From: Laccaria trichodermophora
Taxonomy: Eukaryota > Basidiomycota > Agaricomycetes > Agaricales > Hydnangiaceae
Length of the DNA: 64,000 bases
NCBI GenBank assembly: GCA_018417955.1
Contig: JACTVC010000029.1
Location: 248,001 to 312,000, forward strand
Reading direction: 5' to 3'
Position numbers and translations under genes: made by a program. Under the pieces are notes generated by a model. It worked only from the letters and a program-made list of their open reading frames with translations. It was not told where the DNA came from and did not search any database. The first letter of the stretch is position 1. Each line of letters opens with the position of its first letter. This document shows, piece after piece, positions 22,354-34,978 of this stretch.

Positions 22354-23506
22354 ATGCCTCAGACGCTAATGGCTCAACAAACATATCTCCTCAACGCTCT
22401 CTTCGAAATGGACAGAGACCCATCGATGCACTCTTCGCGCCACTCCTCAATGTTGGGAGGCTATCCGCCCTCATCGTATCCATCTTCGCTTCCATCATCG
22501 CTTCCCAGCTTTGACGACTGTTGGTCCACTGGTGAGTCAGATGCTGGTTTTTCTCTCCCCTCTTTTAATAACATTTGTAGGGCACGACCGTTCTAGTTCT
22601 TCAAAGCGTTGGACCGCCCAATATCGGCAAAATAGAGGGATGTCAGAATTAAACAATTACGTTCGAGAGTCGTTTCCCGATTGTCGCACCATTCAACCAC
22701 CTTTCTATTCCTCATCTTCTTCGCCAAACTACATGTCCTCCTCATTCGACCCTCCTCTATCTCACGGCTTCGCTCAGCACAAAATTGAACAGCCGCAATC
22801 CTCCGTGAACCTTGTAGGGAACTTGGGATGGGATCGATGGGATGTTTCTGGAGACCCGGCATCTTTGGGTATAAATTCCGTTGCAGATTGGAATAGCCAA
22901 CTGCAAATCTCGCCACTCGACGCCCAATCCTGGAATAATATGATCATGCCTACGTCCATGGCCAGTCCCTTGACGTCGTATACACCCCATTTCTCCATGA
23001 CGGCGGCCGACTTGGCCACCCTTCACCGCATTTCACCTCATCCCTCACCATCCCCTCCACCAGCATATGACCAACAAAATTCTACCAGCGCATGTCCGCC
23101 GGCCAAGTCACGGAGGCCCAGCTTGGACCGTTCAGGCGTTGCGAAAAAGTGTTCACATTGTCAAGCAACATCGACCCCCCTCTGGCGAAGGGACCCGACA
23201 ACTTTCAAGACGCTTTGTAACGCTTGCGGCCTCTATCTCCAACAACGAAATAAACTCCGGCCTCAGGAACTCATCGACGCTGATACTGATGACGGGGATA
23301 CCACTGATTCCTCGGACGGGAATTATATCGGTCCAGAGTGCAGCCATTGTCGGACGCATCATACGTCAGTCTGGCGTCGTAGCAAGACTGGGGCACAGCT
23401 TTGCAACGCCTGCGGGGTGTACGCCCGCCTTCGAGGAAAGCCTAGACCTCTATCCCTCAAGAGAAACAAGATTAAACCTAGAACAAAGCATGCTCCTACT
23501 AAATAA
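22354..23506 (+). CDS. GATA-type transcription factor with two zinc fingers
   Basis: Two exons (22354-22531, 22581-23506; 49 bp intron) give 367 residues. The N-terminal two thirds is serine/proline-rich and disordered. Finger 1 (about 250-291) is CSHC-X18-CNAC with TPLWRRDP and LCNACGLYLQ. Finger 2 (about 313-352) is CSHC-X17-CNAC with TSVWRR and LCNACGVYARLRGKPRPLSL. A basic tail (KRNKIKPRTKHAPTK) follows. Such proteins bind GATA sites in DNA. An acidic 20-residue linker (DADTDDGDTTDSSDG) separates the fingers and holds no cysteines, which argues against the iron-siderophore repressors (SreA/Urbs1 type), whose linker carries a conserved cysteine motif. Some mushroom GATA factors act in nutrient control or fruiting; the role here is open. 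A polyadenylation-like 'aataaa' lies near 23604. Confidence 0.93.
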
Positions 23507-23610
23507 TTGGAACTTAAGTAAAGATGGACGATACTTATTTTGTACGCATCATGGACATTGACGACGCTATTCTTCTATCTTACCTTGCCAGCAAGTAGTC
23601 TTCAATAAAA

Positions 23611-26600
23611 GATAAATTGTTAAATTGTCATGCAAAGCTGCCTGGCTAGCTCATCCTCACGCTTCTGGTTGTGACTGTTGCAGAACGCAACTTAACTTTT
23701 TACTGCGTCAGGATATCACCCACCCTGAGCGGTAGTTTCTCAGCTCACTCATGCACATCAACGATATTGACAACAAAAATTCAGGGTTTCAGAGGGTACG
23801 AGACGGCAATAAATCCCCGTGATGACGACCGTAACGGGCCGGTAATAAACGCGTCCTTCATAGATACTTTCGGCAAGTGCACATTTAGAGAGCTACCCAC
23901 CCATAGCTACTTACATATAGGCTATGCGCAGCCTTGGCTACACATAAACGTGTGTTTTGGGCCACAAATTTCTGTCGCGCGAAATTATATACCTGGAATG
24001 TTCACGCAAGACATTTGAAATTTTGGAATAAAGCAGCATCCAAGTTGATCCAACTATAACTTCAGGAACAACCAGAAAGACCACTCCACAATTGAGGCTG
24101 TATTAGAAAGCCGGAATAATGGTTCCACATGGTCGCTTTCTCGGCAAATCGTCAGATGGTCTATAACCTTCCATAACGACGCGCTTCCATCATGATTTAG
24201 CGTGATGAGCGCTGATTACTTGCTCACGCCCGGGAGCTGCCGGCGGAAGAGAAATTTGAGAATACGAAATTGTTTTTCCTGGTGACTTAAAAAAATGCCA
24301 GTTAGCACCCGCGGACCGCAGCTCATTGCCAGGCTCACAATTTGGACCTGGGTGAAGGTCCAAGGATTGGTAGTTTATATTGTGCACTTTAGTGCTGTCT
24401 TCCAGAAATCCATAGTACCTTTGATTGTTTATGTCAGATGCTTATGATTTCCGGGTAGGGCACAGCCCCCAGTTCCGAATTGATGGAGGGAAAACGCGTT
24501 CTGTCACAATGCACGTGGAAGAGCTATCAGCCTCGGGCTTCATCGGAACCTATTTAGCTTAGAATTAGTAGATGAGAAAGCCCAAATTCTCAATTCCAGC
24601 AGTAATTAGCAGAGCTATAAACGGAGACGCCGTGACGTGTACTCAATGCCGCGGGCGCCAGCTACAGCCTCCAGATTGAGCAGTTGTTGAGCAGCGGCGG
24701 AGGATTTGATCTTGGGAACAATCAGGATAGATACGATGTGAAACGGTATGTGGGATACACAGCAACTCGACGAAAGTTTACATATGACGCGGCCACAGGT
24801 GTGGTTCACAATTTTTATGGAGTCATTTTATCTGGATGAAGGGTGAACATAAATTAGGAGCATCGCCTTTCAAAACGCTACTGTAGTCGATGATTAACTT
24901 GATGTGGTGTCTCCTATAATAGCCTCAAGCTCTAAGAGTCATAATTGACACCCACAGTAAGACCTTGACAACAGTCAGCGATTAGTGCGGCCGGGTAGCT
25001 TCACAGATGAATAGTTATCTCGGAGGAATGATATCTGGCACTGACTTCAACAAATTTCCGTTGATGGAATCCAGGATATGCTTGACCTGAACAGGTAGTA
25101 ACTTCCATTCTGCCGCGCAGAATAAACAACGATACAAAGTCCGAAGAGTGCTCAAGACGTCACCGTCGATTCCCCAGAACCTTTCAGCGCCCTACGTCTT
25201 TTCGTGGGCCTCAATGGCGGCGGAAGCGAGTAGAAGGACGGAGGATACCGCGACAATCCCAGTCTATGCCCAATTCAAAGAAGTGGGCCCGGTGCAGCGG
25301 AGCACGCGCAAACTGATTCCCAGATTCTGCAGTCTGCGTCCACCTGTTTCGAATAATGAACTCGTGCGTTCCGTGTTTCGTGTTGCATTTCGGTAGACAT
25401 GAGAAATTGCCTTAAGTCGATCTGCGAAAATAAAGCCATGAGGCCATCTGTCCTTCCCCAATCAAGGGAACGTATAGCAGCACATGTCTACTGTTTATAA
25501 GGCGTTAGCCTCGCGTTTAAGTTGAAGGTACTCCGGGAGTCATACTATTGGAACCATAATTGACTCAATGTGTTCAGTAGGTTAGAAGCTTTGAAAAAGA
25601 GTTTTGGAAACCTATTAAGGTGAAGGTACCGACTGCTTTTCGGATTCGAAGCTAAGGGCTCGAGCGCGCTGAGTCTTCGAATGTGTGATCTTGAGAACCT
25701 AGCGAAAATAGGATACTTCTCCGCGTTGGCCCATAAAATTTAATATCAAGGTATTCAGTGTGGACCTGGAGCTCTAAGTCAATCTTACTTGAAGGCTGAT
25801 GAAAAAATAGGATCCGCGGCCTCGAGAGCCTAAAGAGGCATTTTCAAAAGGGGCAGGGAAAGGCGAATCTGGACCATGGGCACTTGAGAACAAACAAAGC
25901 AGCTGAATGGGAAAGTACCTTGAATTTATTGATAGAAGGGACTCTCGCCAAGGCAGAGAGTTAGCAAGCGATGCGGATGAAGATAATCCCTGCTGGAGTT
26001 CCCTGTTTCTAGAGCGCGTCAAGAATATTACACAGGGGAAGCCGAAATGGATGTACCGCCTTGTGATTGAACCCCCCCTTTCAGAGGGCATCTCAAGCCG
26101 TCAAATAAATATTGGCCGAGCCCCACCACACTTAGTGGAGAAAGTCGCAACGACTGAACCTGAGTCGGCACTTCGGAGCGAGCGAGCTTCAAATGAGAAC
26201 GCCTAGTAAACAGAATCTGTGGTGGAAAACCTGAGAAGGGATGCAAGTTCCGGTCGAGAGGCAACGTAAATCTGAAAATCAGACTCGTAGGACATTACCC
26301 ATTGAAGTACTTTCCTTTTCAATCAAATTCTGATGTTCTTGAATGCAATTCCGTGACATAAACTGATAGTTGAGACTGGAGTAGGCCGTGCTGAACTAGA
26401 ACCCTGGATGAAAGGGAATAAGCCCCTTCAGCGCGTGAGCGCTCGGAAGAGGGCGAAGGTGTACCAAATCGAGTCTGATGTGGAGGATTTCCTTGAAAGG
26501 TTCTACGGTGAGGAGGCCGCGTGTCGACCTGGGAGTGCCAACGGGACACTTGGCCTGAACACAGCGCGATCTGAGCGCGCAAAATCACACACGATCCCTG

Positions 26601-28088
26601 GTAGCCGTATCTGGCGGGCATGTGATACGCACATTCATGGCGATGAGTTGAATCGACGTCCATATTTCGTAGAGAACGCGTGTAAATAGCCTTTTCAATG
26701 TTTGGCGGCGAATGATCGCCCTTCGACTTAATGGGAGCTTGACGGATACAAAGTCAGAAGGGGTCAGTTAAAATATGGGTGCGTCCGATCACGTATTGCC
26801 GCTTCAGAACGTACACCGCACGAGATGGACAGTCGGGGAGGGTAGAACGCACCTCGCCTGTATCCATAAGGAGATGTTCGTAAAAGCAGTAGCTGGCCGT
26901 AGTTTCATAGTATCTCCCCGCGCTTCTTAGCCCCCCAAAAGGATCACTAGATAACAGATAGATCCTTCAGTGGATGAATTTCCCATCAAACGAAAGCATA
27001 CCGATTTTGGGGTGGTCGGGATCCCTGGCCATCATCGTACTGCGGTAGACATACACGTAGACCGTGCGATTTCAGTAATACGCAGTTTCCAAGGGGCCCG
27101 TTTTGCCTTTTAGGAGAAGAATTTCATATCAACTCGGTAAGACCTTTTTGATATCAAGACTTCGTGTGAACACGGACAGAAACGGATGCATCGGAGCGAG
27201 AAACGACGCTGTGGTATACTTGGGATTTGAAGATCCCACTTTATCGTCTTGAGACGAAGGACCGATGTAATTGGAATACGAGGGCTTTGTTGGAGATCCC
27301 CTAATCAGGAGGAGAAAGCTAAGGTTAGACTGAGCAACCTGTTTATAGATAATGAAATCGTCTCAATACAAGTAAATAGATTGAAATGCATAATAAAACT
27401 AACCAGGAGCCCTTCATAAAATGTAGCAGAAGTAATAAAGGGTTGATAGTTGAAATGTGATGTGCCGAGGGACGTAACATATAACCTCGGTATCGGTGAC
27501 ATCACATGCTGTCGTCTTGAAACAATCACGATTGCGTCGAGCCGGGGTAGGACAAATTAGTGAAGAGGTTTGACTATCAGGCTTGGAGATGGGGATTCGG
27601 GCGACATGGGATAACGAAGAATGCGAAGTGTCATCCTGAGACGAGCGCGAGGTGCTGATATTGATCTTGGATGATATCAGTGGTGTGCGCCCATCTGTGT
27701 TTATTCTGATTTCTGAGTTCAGGCATAGATTCTACGATATTATGTACTTACCCTTCGGTGATTTTGCGAGACGAAGGGGTGGAGACTTCGAAGGAGGCAA
27801 AGGGACTTTTCGCGATCAAAACATTATTTCAGCGGAATGAAAATTGCTGGCGATTAATTTATTTGGGCGTTCCGCAATGATGTCGGGCACATAGACTTGG
27901 GTCGCGCTCGACTGTATTTGGCCCTCAAACCTTGGAGTAAAGAAAAGAGTGCCAGTTTCGTTCAAGCCACATTGTCGTGACGGTGGTTGTAATGAAGGGG
28001 TTGTTTGCACGCAGCTTGGGGACCAAACAATTCAACAATAGGAAAAAATCAAACATCGCCTTTGACTCGACGTCGTCGACATTTCTAC
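23611..28088. other. 4.5 kb without a supportable gene
   Basis: Frames are short and have no recognisable domains. Mildly protein-like plus-strand pieces occur at 25148-25396, 25907-26206 and 26408-26689 (the last begins with an ATG and reads VYQIESDVEDFLERFYGEEA). Without a second exon or homologue I do not call them. Given how well hidden the exons at 19.7-21.8 kb are, a decayed multi-exon gene here cannot be excluded. Confidence 0.4.
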
Positions 28089-28839
28089 ATGGCGCTCGTC
28101 GCCCTCAAGCGCATCTTCTGCTGTTGCATCGTCGACGACGGGAACGACGTCAACCAGGTCGACGAGTCAACACACCTCATCCCAAGTCAAGAGGAACCAA
28201 ACGTATCCTAGTATGTATCATACGACCATTGGTCGTCGCTAGCTCACCCAAATTTCACAGTTCAAATGCGCTTCTCCAGTTGCAAGCCGATCAGCGGAAG
28301 TTGCGAGAGCGTCTAGGGCTCATTGTTCGCGCAAAGGAAGGGTAAGTTGGTTGTCTTCGAAATCTACACGTGTTGTCAAAATCACACGTGCATTCATCAG
28401 GAAAATGGTCAATGTGGGCTCTCAGCTTCCTTTCAATCTCCATAACCAAGTTATACCGGAGCCGGAAGCTCATGATAGCATATCGCGCTCACCATCAAGA
28501 AGTGACGTGTCTGGATACTACTATAACTCGAACAATACCGACTATCGATACCAGAACCACCACCACAACGGCAGGCGACATGGACCAGGATTTTCTTTGA
28601 GATCGCGCTCGGCCTCTCCGTCGCACACGCCTTCGGCTGTAATTACAGACCAGCCGAAGCCTAACCCCATCTTGAATGTGAGATGGGTCGGATTCACCCC
28701 GAAGGAAGTGACAAACCGCGGACGGCAGAGGGAGAGAAAATCCTCTCAAAGCGGGACACCGGTGCCGGAGGAAGAGGAGGAAGACCCTGTTTCCAGCCCT
28801 GTGTGTCCTCTGTTGTCTTGCTTGGCTTTAGGACGCTGA
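28089..28839 (+). CDS. LAMTOR1/Ego1-like membrane-anchor protein (tentative)
   Basis: Exons 28089-28210, 28261-28341 and 28401-28839 give 213 residues. The N-terminus has a cysteine cluster (RIFCCCIVDD), then ESTHLIP and a helical core (QADQRKLRERLGLIVRAKEG) running into KMVNVGSQLPFNL. The rest is serine/arginine/histidine-rich and disordered, ending with an acidic run (PEEEEEDP). N-terminal acylation cysteines, an (E/D)xxxLIP-like motif and the L-x2-IV-x4-GKMVNV core resemble fungal relatives of LAMTOR1/Ego1, which tether the Rag GTPase-TORC1 machinery to the vacuole. Unlike animal LAMTOR1 there is no Gly2 for myristoylation, so anchoring would rest on the cysteines. The gene structure is solid; the function is a family-level guess. 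Confidence 0.7.
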
Positions 28840-30446
28840 CGTATCCGTCTATTGCTACAGAAATCCGTAACGACACTGAAATTGCAAGATGTTGGCTCCC
28901 TATCTGTGGGCTGGGGCGACTAGCGGCATTCCTATCATTGCTGCAGCGTCTCACGGCCACCCTGTTCCTTGCTACGCACGAATATCGCCTTTCGATTTTG
29001 CAACTTATTCTTATCAGCGATCCCGACCAGACACTCTTGGTTGCGCGTGTCGACCCACCGACCGCCTGCGCCGATATTCTATATCACAGACAACCTACAG
29101 CCTCTACCATAATCACCTGCGCAAATGCAGCAATAATCATTGAAACCACAGACCCTCACAAACACAACTGTAACTGCCCACGCTATAGCCACTTTCACTC
29201 GGGGCTTGAGGATTTTATCCATCTTCCCACCTCACATCTGTGGCCATGCCGTGATCTCGGTCGTGGTTGACGAACATTCAGACCCTTCCATTCCGCTGGT
29301 CTGGGCTACGCCCAGGCTTCTTTGAGCCCATCGGTGCTCATCGGACAGCTCATCCCACTAGCCTTGGCTTTCAGTTGTCGCTTGCGCTCCACGTCATCTG
29401 TCCGACTCAAGCCCACCCGCTCCTCATGGGTTGGGCTCAGCTGTTAACCTCTTCTTGACGCAAGCTCAGCCGTGATCCTCATTGGGGGTTGTGCTGTCCA
29501 CTGCGTGTCCGTAAGGTTTCACGCGAAGCTTGGGACCTCCTATCTCCGCTTTCACCACACATACTTACATATTGTCACTGCAAATTCAGTTATAATGACC
29601 CGACGAACCCGCCTGTAACTAGCTATAATCACCTCCCAATCTCAGAAGCCTTCTCGTTGGGGATCTTACTCAGGATTTAACAGTAGGCTTGACAGTCTTC
29701 CCCCAAGTCTCCAGTTCTGGCCGTCCTTGAATCCGCTAACTTATCCGTTTCCATCGGCTATTTCACATTCTCCAGCATCACCCCCACAACCCACACGTTG
29801 ATTTGGCATGAGAGAGGCCGTGCTCGTCGGGTCAGGCCATGCGGTTGATATTAGGAACGCGTCGGCGGGAGTCGGTAGTGCTTACCAACACCTCAACCAT
29901 CATCACCTACTATCTCATGGTGGTCAAGCCCTGTCTCACCAGGTCAAATACGGAGTTCACGAGTCATTGGTTATGTCCATCGGCGCCCGTCAGTTAAGCT
30001 GTGTTCCATGGCCAGTCAGCCCACCTGCTGCTGCCGCTGTCATTTCTGGTCGTCAGCGTCGGCATCGCAAGATGACATTCTCCTCACGGTGGAACTTGAC
30101 AAACTCGTCGATTTTAACGGACTCTGAGCTTATGTGGTCGGCCTTTTCTTGGGATCTCACAGCGTGCTACCTTTGTGCACAAGCCCACTTGTCTTTACTG
30201 TGCCGCAGTTGTGTCATCTTAGTTCGATTGTCGGCCAGCCAATTGTGATTAAGTGCAGCCTTTGTCGCTCCAGTTCTGTTTTCCATTCCCTGTGCCCTAA
30301 TCGCCCCCGCGGATTGTAACCAGGTAATCAAAAGCTGGGATGTGAATAACCTGCATTGACAAGATTGAGATCCCTATCGAGGCATAGGGGCATAAATAAC
30401 TGACTCACTTTTGGTCAGGAATTTGACAATTTTTACTCCCTTGACC
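28840..30446. other. 1.6 kb without a supportable gene
   Basis: GC-moderate sequence with short frames only. Around 30130-30320 a frame reads CSLCRSSSVFHSLCPNRP, a zinc-knuckle-like end that could be debris of a transposon or F-box gene. The tandem kinase pair starts at 30447. Confidence 0.35.
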
Positions 30447-31370
30447 ATGACGAACGTCCCCGCTTTGTACCGGCCAGGATCGACCTTGAATATCACGACA
30501 TCGAAACTCTATGTTTTGACCGTCGTTGTCGAGAGGGTCTTCACTCCGTTCACAACTAGTCAGGTCTTGGTTGTTCGCGTTCTCTCGCCCCTACCCAACC
30601 ATCCGTCCCTTCTCAACTCCCTAGCCATTTTGAAGATATATGATCCTCGATATCTCGAAGGACGTGAAGCCACACACTCATCAGACGGCTCCCTCTTGCG
30701 GAAAGAGCGTCCTTGGACCTTGGATAAGGAGGTAGAAGCAGTGAAACATCTCAAAGTTCATCCCGACTGTTGGTATTGCGACGATGTGGGTTACGAGGTG
30801 AATTTTGAAGTACATTTGTGCAAGAGGGCAAGCGAAAGCTGGTCCCGAGAGGTCGACGCATACCACATTCTAGCGACCTCTTCCCTCTCCGGCTCCAGCG
30901 TGCCTACATTCTACGGCTCTGGCGATCTAATCCTCAATGAAACTCGAGCTATTATTCCTCGGGTTATTCTTATCGAATACGTTCCGGATGTCACAAGCGT
31001 CTCTAGTCTAGGAGATATCGGGGTCATCACACCATGGCATATCCACACCCTCGTTGCGACCGCGGTGAAATTTAACGAGCTAGGAGTAATTCATTGGGAC
31101 ATAAATCGAGGAAACATCCTGATTGGTCCGAAGCGCGCAGTGATCATTGATTTTGGCGAGTCCACCTCTCAGACACAGGGTGGGATCAAGAAGTTTTCAG
31201 ACGATGATTGGTGGTGTCAGGTGGATGAATCTAAAGATCCAATCGCAGTGAAGAGGATGGTGACACAACCGGATCCTACAACTGCAAGTCGGCTTGCAGA
31301 TGCACATGATTTCCGGGTCAGTCAGGCAGGGATGTCTATGGGGCCATGGGGGCGGCAGGCAGATCAATAA
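30447..31370 (+). CDS. Small fungal protein kinase-like protein, tandem copy 1
   Basis: 307 residues from the ATG at 30447 (MTNVPALYRPGSTLNITTS). Kinase-like signatures: the lysine of the N-lobe (LAILKIYDPRY), a catalytic loop VIHWDINRGNILIG and IIDFGES for the metal-binding DFG. In copy 2 (31802) the loop reads VVHRDINRGNILIG, so the HRD arginine is a tryptophan here, while the catalytic Asp and Asn remain. No glycine-rich loop is obvious in either copy. The end is uncertain: at the place where copy 2 has a GT donor (ACT|GTAAGT) this copy has GCAAGT, which would be a GC-AG intron of 42 bp. It stays in frame if unspliced. Substrate and role are unknown; loss of the HRD arginine may weaken regulation by activation-loop phosphorylation. 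Confidence 0.83.
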   Translation: MTNVPALYRPGSTLNITTSKLYVLTVVVERVFTPFTTSQVLVVRVLSPLPNHPSLLNSLAILKIYDPRYLEGREATHSSDGSLLRKERPWTLDKEVEAVKHLKVHPDCWYCDDVGYEVNFEVHLCKRASESWSREVDAYHILATSSLSGSSVPTFYGSGDLILNETRAIIPRVILIEYVPDVTSVSSLGDIGVITPWHIHTLVATAVKFNELGVIHWDINRGNILIGPKRAVIIDFGESTSQTQGGIKKFSDDDWWCQVDESKDPIAVKRMVTQPDPTTASRLADAHDFRVSQAGMSMGPWGRQADQ

Positions 31371-31801
31371 TGAAAGACAATAAAAATGATACTGGCAAGG
31401 TCTAGGAGGTCTTGCGAGCGGATAATCACCCTCATTATTCTTCACCTGAAACCCCTTAACCGTTTTCCGAAGACTCAGTGGACATCCGAGTAGTATTTAT
31501 TACTAAGCAAAGCGCTGGGCAAGCGCTGGGGCGAATTTGGCGCGAAGGAATTTTGAGCCTTGACAAAACCTCCTGGCACAAAGTTCAAGACGGAGACTCT
31601 TAGCTCAATCTAGCTTCGCCTTATTCCGTCAAAATATAACGAGGCTTTGCGAGGTCCTTTCTTAAGTTGAAGTTGTCACATTGACATTCATAACGTTCGC
31701 CTTCCAAAAAAGGTAACTTATGTGACCGCTGACTCACGCTTCCGAATCTAAGGTCTCTTAAGGTCCGACGTTCAAGTACGCTATCATTTACTTCCTTGAC
31801 C
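31371..31801. other. Spacer between the tandem kinases
   Basis: No gene is seen. The last ~20 bp before the ATG (ending 'cttgaccatgg') resemble the corresponding leader of copy 1, marking the left border of the duplication. Confidence 0.4.
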
Positions 31802-32740
31802 ATGGCAGACGTCCCCGCTTTATACCGGCCAGGATCAACCTTGAACATTACCACATCGAAACTCTACCATCTTACCGTCGTTGTTGAGAAGGTTTTTACC
31901 CCGTTCACAACTAGCCAAGTCTTGGTTGTTCGCATTCTCTCCCCCCTGCCCAGCCATCCGTTCCTTCTCAATTCTTTAGCCATCTTGAAGATATATGATC
32001 CTCGCTACCTCGAAGAACGTGAAGCTACATACTCATCGGACAACGGCTCCCTCTTGCAGGCAGAGCATCCTTGGACCTTGGAGAAGGAGATAGCAGTAAC
32101 AGAACATCGCAAGGTTCATCCTGATTGCCACAGGGACTGGCATTGCGACTGCGTGGATTACGAGGTGAATGTTGAACTGAACATATACGGGAGGGCATTT
32201 GATAGCTGGACGCGAGAGGTCGACGCATACCACATTCTAGTCAACTCTCCCCTTTCTGGCTCCACCGTTCCTATCTTCTACGACTCAGGCGATCTAATCC
32301 TTGATGAAACTCGAGCTATTATCCCTCGCGTTATTCTTCTCGAATATATTCCAGATGTTACAAGCGTCTCTAATCTGGGAGATATCAGGACCATCGCGCC
32401 ATGGCATGTCCGCACCCTCGTCGCGGCCGCGGTCAAACTTAACGAGCTGGGCGTAGTTCATCGAGACATAAATCGTGGAAATATCCTGATTGGTCAGAAG
32501 CGTGCAGTGATCATTGATTTTGGCGAATCCATCTCTCAGATACAGGGAGGGATCAAGAAGTTTTCAGACGACGATTGGTGGTTTCAGGTGGATGGGTCTA
32601 AAGATCCAATCGCAGTGGAGAGGATGGTGACGAAACCGGATCCTACAACTGTAAGTCGGCTCGCAGATGCAGATGATTTCCAATCAAACAGGGCAACGAC
32701 CTGCCGATTATCCAACGGGTACGTCCGTCAGGATCATTAG
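31802..32740 (+). CDS. Small fungal protein kinase-like protein, tandem copy 2
   Basis: 312 residues as an unspliced frame. It is about 80-85% identical to copy 1 over its length, with LAILKIYDPRY, VVHRDINRGNILIG and IIDFGES all intact. A splice pair GTAAGT...CAAACAG (41 bp, after VTKPDPTT) would replace the last residues by a tail ending at 32760. The same site in copy 1 is GCAAGT, so the real C-terminus probably comes from splicing. The two genes lie 431 bp apart in the same direction, a clear tandem duplication. Of the two, this copy has the more canonical active site. Confidence 0.83.
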   Translation: MADVPALYRPGSTLNITTSKLYHLTVVVEKVFTPFTTSQVLVVRILSPLPSHPFLLNSLAILKIYDPRYLEEREATYSSDNGSLLQAEHPWTLEKEIAVTEHRKVHPDCHRDWHCDCVDYEVNVELNIYGRAFDSWTREVDAYHILVNSPLSGSTVPIFYDSGDLILDETRAIIPRVILLEYIPDVTSVSNLGDIRTIAPWHVRTLVAAAVKLNELGVVHRDINRGNILIGQKRAVIIDFGESISQIQGGIKKFSDDDWWFQVDGSKDPIAVERMVTKPDPTTVSRLADADDFQSNRATTCRLSNGYVRQDH

Positions 32741-32760
32741 GGTCAACTCATCTGACTTAG

Positions 32761-33252
32761 CACTCTTAGAACCATCCTTATATGGAAGTGACGACGGTTT
32801 TATTATCGCATACGCTTTGACCGTATAGAAGCTTATATGTTTGGACATCCTCCTCAGCAAGGATATGCATGCGTTCTATCAGTTTAGTCGCCCTGCGCTT
32901 TATAGGAGAAGAGAAAAATAATTGACAGTCTGGTATCTCCAAGACCTCCGAGAAATATGGAGGCAGGGAGAGGCGCTCTCTCGTCATTGGAAATTATCAA
33001 CAGGTTAAGGCGGGTGAAAATAGATTTGCGAGCAAGCGGTCATATTGCCTAAAGCCTAAGGTGGGATAGAACTCACCCCACCTAAATATCTAACGCTACC
33101 CCCCCACCGTCCAATTCTACATTTTCAAAGTAGAATCCCTCTCAAGATATCCGCAAGTTCAGCAAATCAGGACGTTGTGATATGTACTGAGTGCGGCTAT
33201 ATGCACGTAATGTTGGAGTCGACTACCAGGATTCAATTTCCTAAGATTGCAA
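32761..33252. other. Intergenic, convergent 3' ends
   Basis: No gene is seen between the kinase pair and the small minus-strand gene. Confidence 0.4.
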
Positions 33253-33646
33253 TCAGGGAGAGAAATGTTGAGTTTTAAGTTCACGAACCCCAACTAATGC
33301 TTCAACAATTTGGGTCCCAGTGGGTTTGTTAGTAAAAGCGACATCCACCTTGACCGCCCCGCGTGATGGCTGAACCAGCCAACTGGCTGCCCCATCTTCC
33401 CTAGTTCCCATCCGCGTGCTGATCCGGGTGCCTTTTAACTTCGCTGTCCCCAATCCGTGGACAACTGTCCAGCTATTGTCATAAGTCACCCCATCCGCAT
33501 CCAGGAGGGCTGGGGTGATCTGTTTAACGATGTCGACGAGTCCTTCGGCATCCTTCCTGGACATCTGCAATAACATTGGCTTAGGTATGTAGCAGTTTTA
33601 CAACCTCGACTGCAATGTAAATTACCTGTGATACTTGTGCATTCAT
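33253..33646 (-). CDS. Small protein of unknown function, two exons
   Basis: Exon 1 33646-33626 codes MNAQVSQ; a 61 bp intron with GTAATT and TTGCAG ends follows; exon 2 33564-33253 finishes the frame, 110 residues in all. Readable segments include SRKDAEGLVDIVKQITPALL and ASWLVQPSRGAVKVDVAFTN. No signal peptide, membrane segment or known domain is seen. The composition is ordinary for a folded protein. It lies just before the triplicated block that starts near 33.96 kb. Confidence 0.5.
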
Positions 33647-34978
33647 GGTGTAAGACGCCAGAAAATTTGGGGGAGTTGTGGCGGATTGCTGGGAAATTAC
33701 ACTTTCAAAAATCAGTCGATGAAATCAGGACCATGCTGAAAGAATCCTGGTTCATCAGGCGCCCTTGGTCATCTGAACTTCTATGCCCAAGGCTGGCAAT
33801 GGGCAATTGGCCTCAAGACCTCGGTCGCTCGGCGCTGCCATCTATAAATAGATCAGCATCACATCAAGATCTGCGGAAAAGTGCTGAACTGTCGGTAAGC
33901 AGTAAATACAGTAGTACCATTTCATTCACGTCGTACATGGTGCGACAATTTGTCCAAAATTTTGGTCTCGTACATCTTCCAGAAGGATGTACCGTTGGTA
34001 CGGCCAAGCTCTTCGGGTTGTATGGGCAAAAAGTGTTTGACCTCAGCTGTCACTAGTTCACCGCCCAAAACGTGTCAAATACCCGGAGAATAGTAGATAG
34101 AGGCAAAAAGAATATAATAACGTCGCTTTATTCTTTGTCTGAGATTGAGTTACAGTTATCGCCCCGAAATGATTGATCGTCCATGTGTAACAACAACGTT
34201 GCAACAACAAGCCGGGCGCGTTGCTTGATCAAAATCGAGCCGCAATCGGGAGCGTTTGATATTAGTGAGGATGAATCTTGCGGTATATACTGTATATCAC
34301 ACTAGGTTGAGAGTCTCGCGAAGAAACATGCCAACAATCGTAAGTTTTGTAACCTTACCATACACAATACACTGATGCACGTTTGGGTATTGGCCATTTC
34401 TCTAAAATCCACTATCGAGAGTGTTGTTAAAAATGGAGTTCCAATGAGATATGGAGTAAAAAAAAAGGCTACTGTAAGTATCTCTAATGATTTGGAGCTA
34501 AATATCGACTTGTAGTAAAAACTGGAGATACAAAGGAGTGATTAATCAAAAAGAAAAATATATAAGGCCTCAAGGCGGCCAACTTGCTAGAAATATTCCA
34601 AAGTAAATTGACAATTCCGCAGCCCGCTACGTGCATACAGTACCAATATCTCTGCCAAATCTATTAATAGCAAGCAAGTCGTCTTCGATGATAGCATTTT
34701 GATTGTTCCCAAACGGGTGTTAAATAACGCCCGATTAGGCGTTATTTTGTTCCAGACATGGCACCTGAGGCTGAGCCATGATAGCTGCCTAAACTTGGCC
34801 TAAACAAAAACATCAATTTTGAAGGTCAAGAAAGCCAACCGCGCCGTTTCTTACCTCGTGGACCTCGTTACGTAACTCGAGAGGCAAAGAGGTAGATGCG
34901 ACGACCGCCGCTACTGAAATAAATGGCGTTGGGTTGTAGACTAAAAGAAAAAGACACGTTTAAGGCACAGTGAAATTC

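Noticed and set aside
22354..23506. Iron-regulatory (SreA/Urbs1-type) assignment for the GATA factor
   Set aside because: Those proteins carry a cysteine-rich motif between the fingers; the linker here has no cysteine.
26408..26689. 93-residue ATG frame in the 23.6-28 kb gap
   Set aside because: Some protein-like composition, but no second exon, homologue or promoter could be seen; left as an uncertain hint.
28683..29270. Plus-strand 195-residue frame
   Set aside because: It overlaps the last exon of the LAMTOR1-like gene in another frame and then runs into non-coding sequence.
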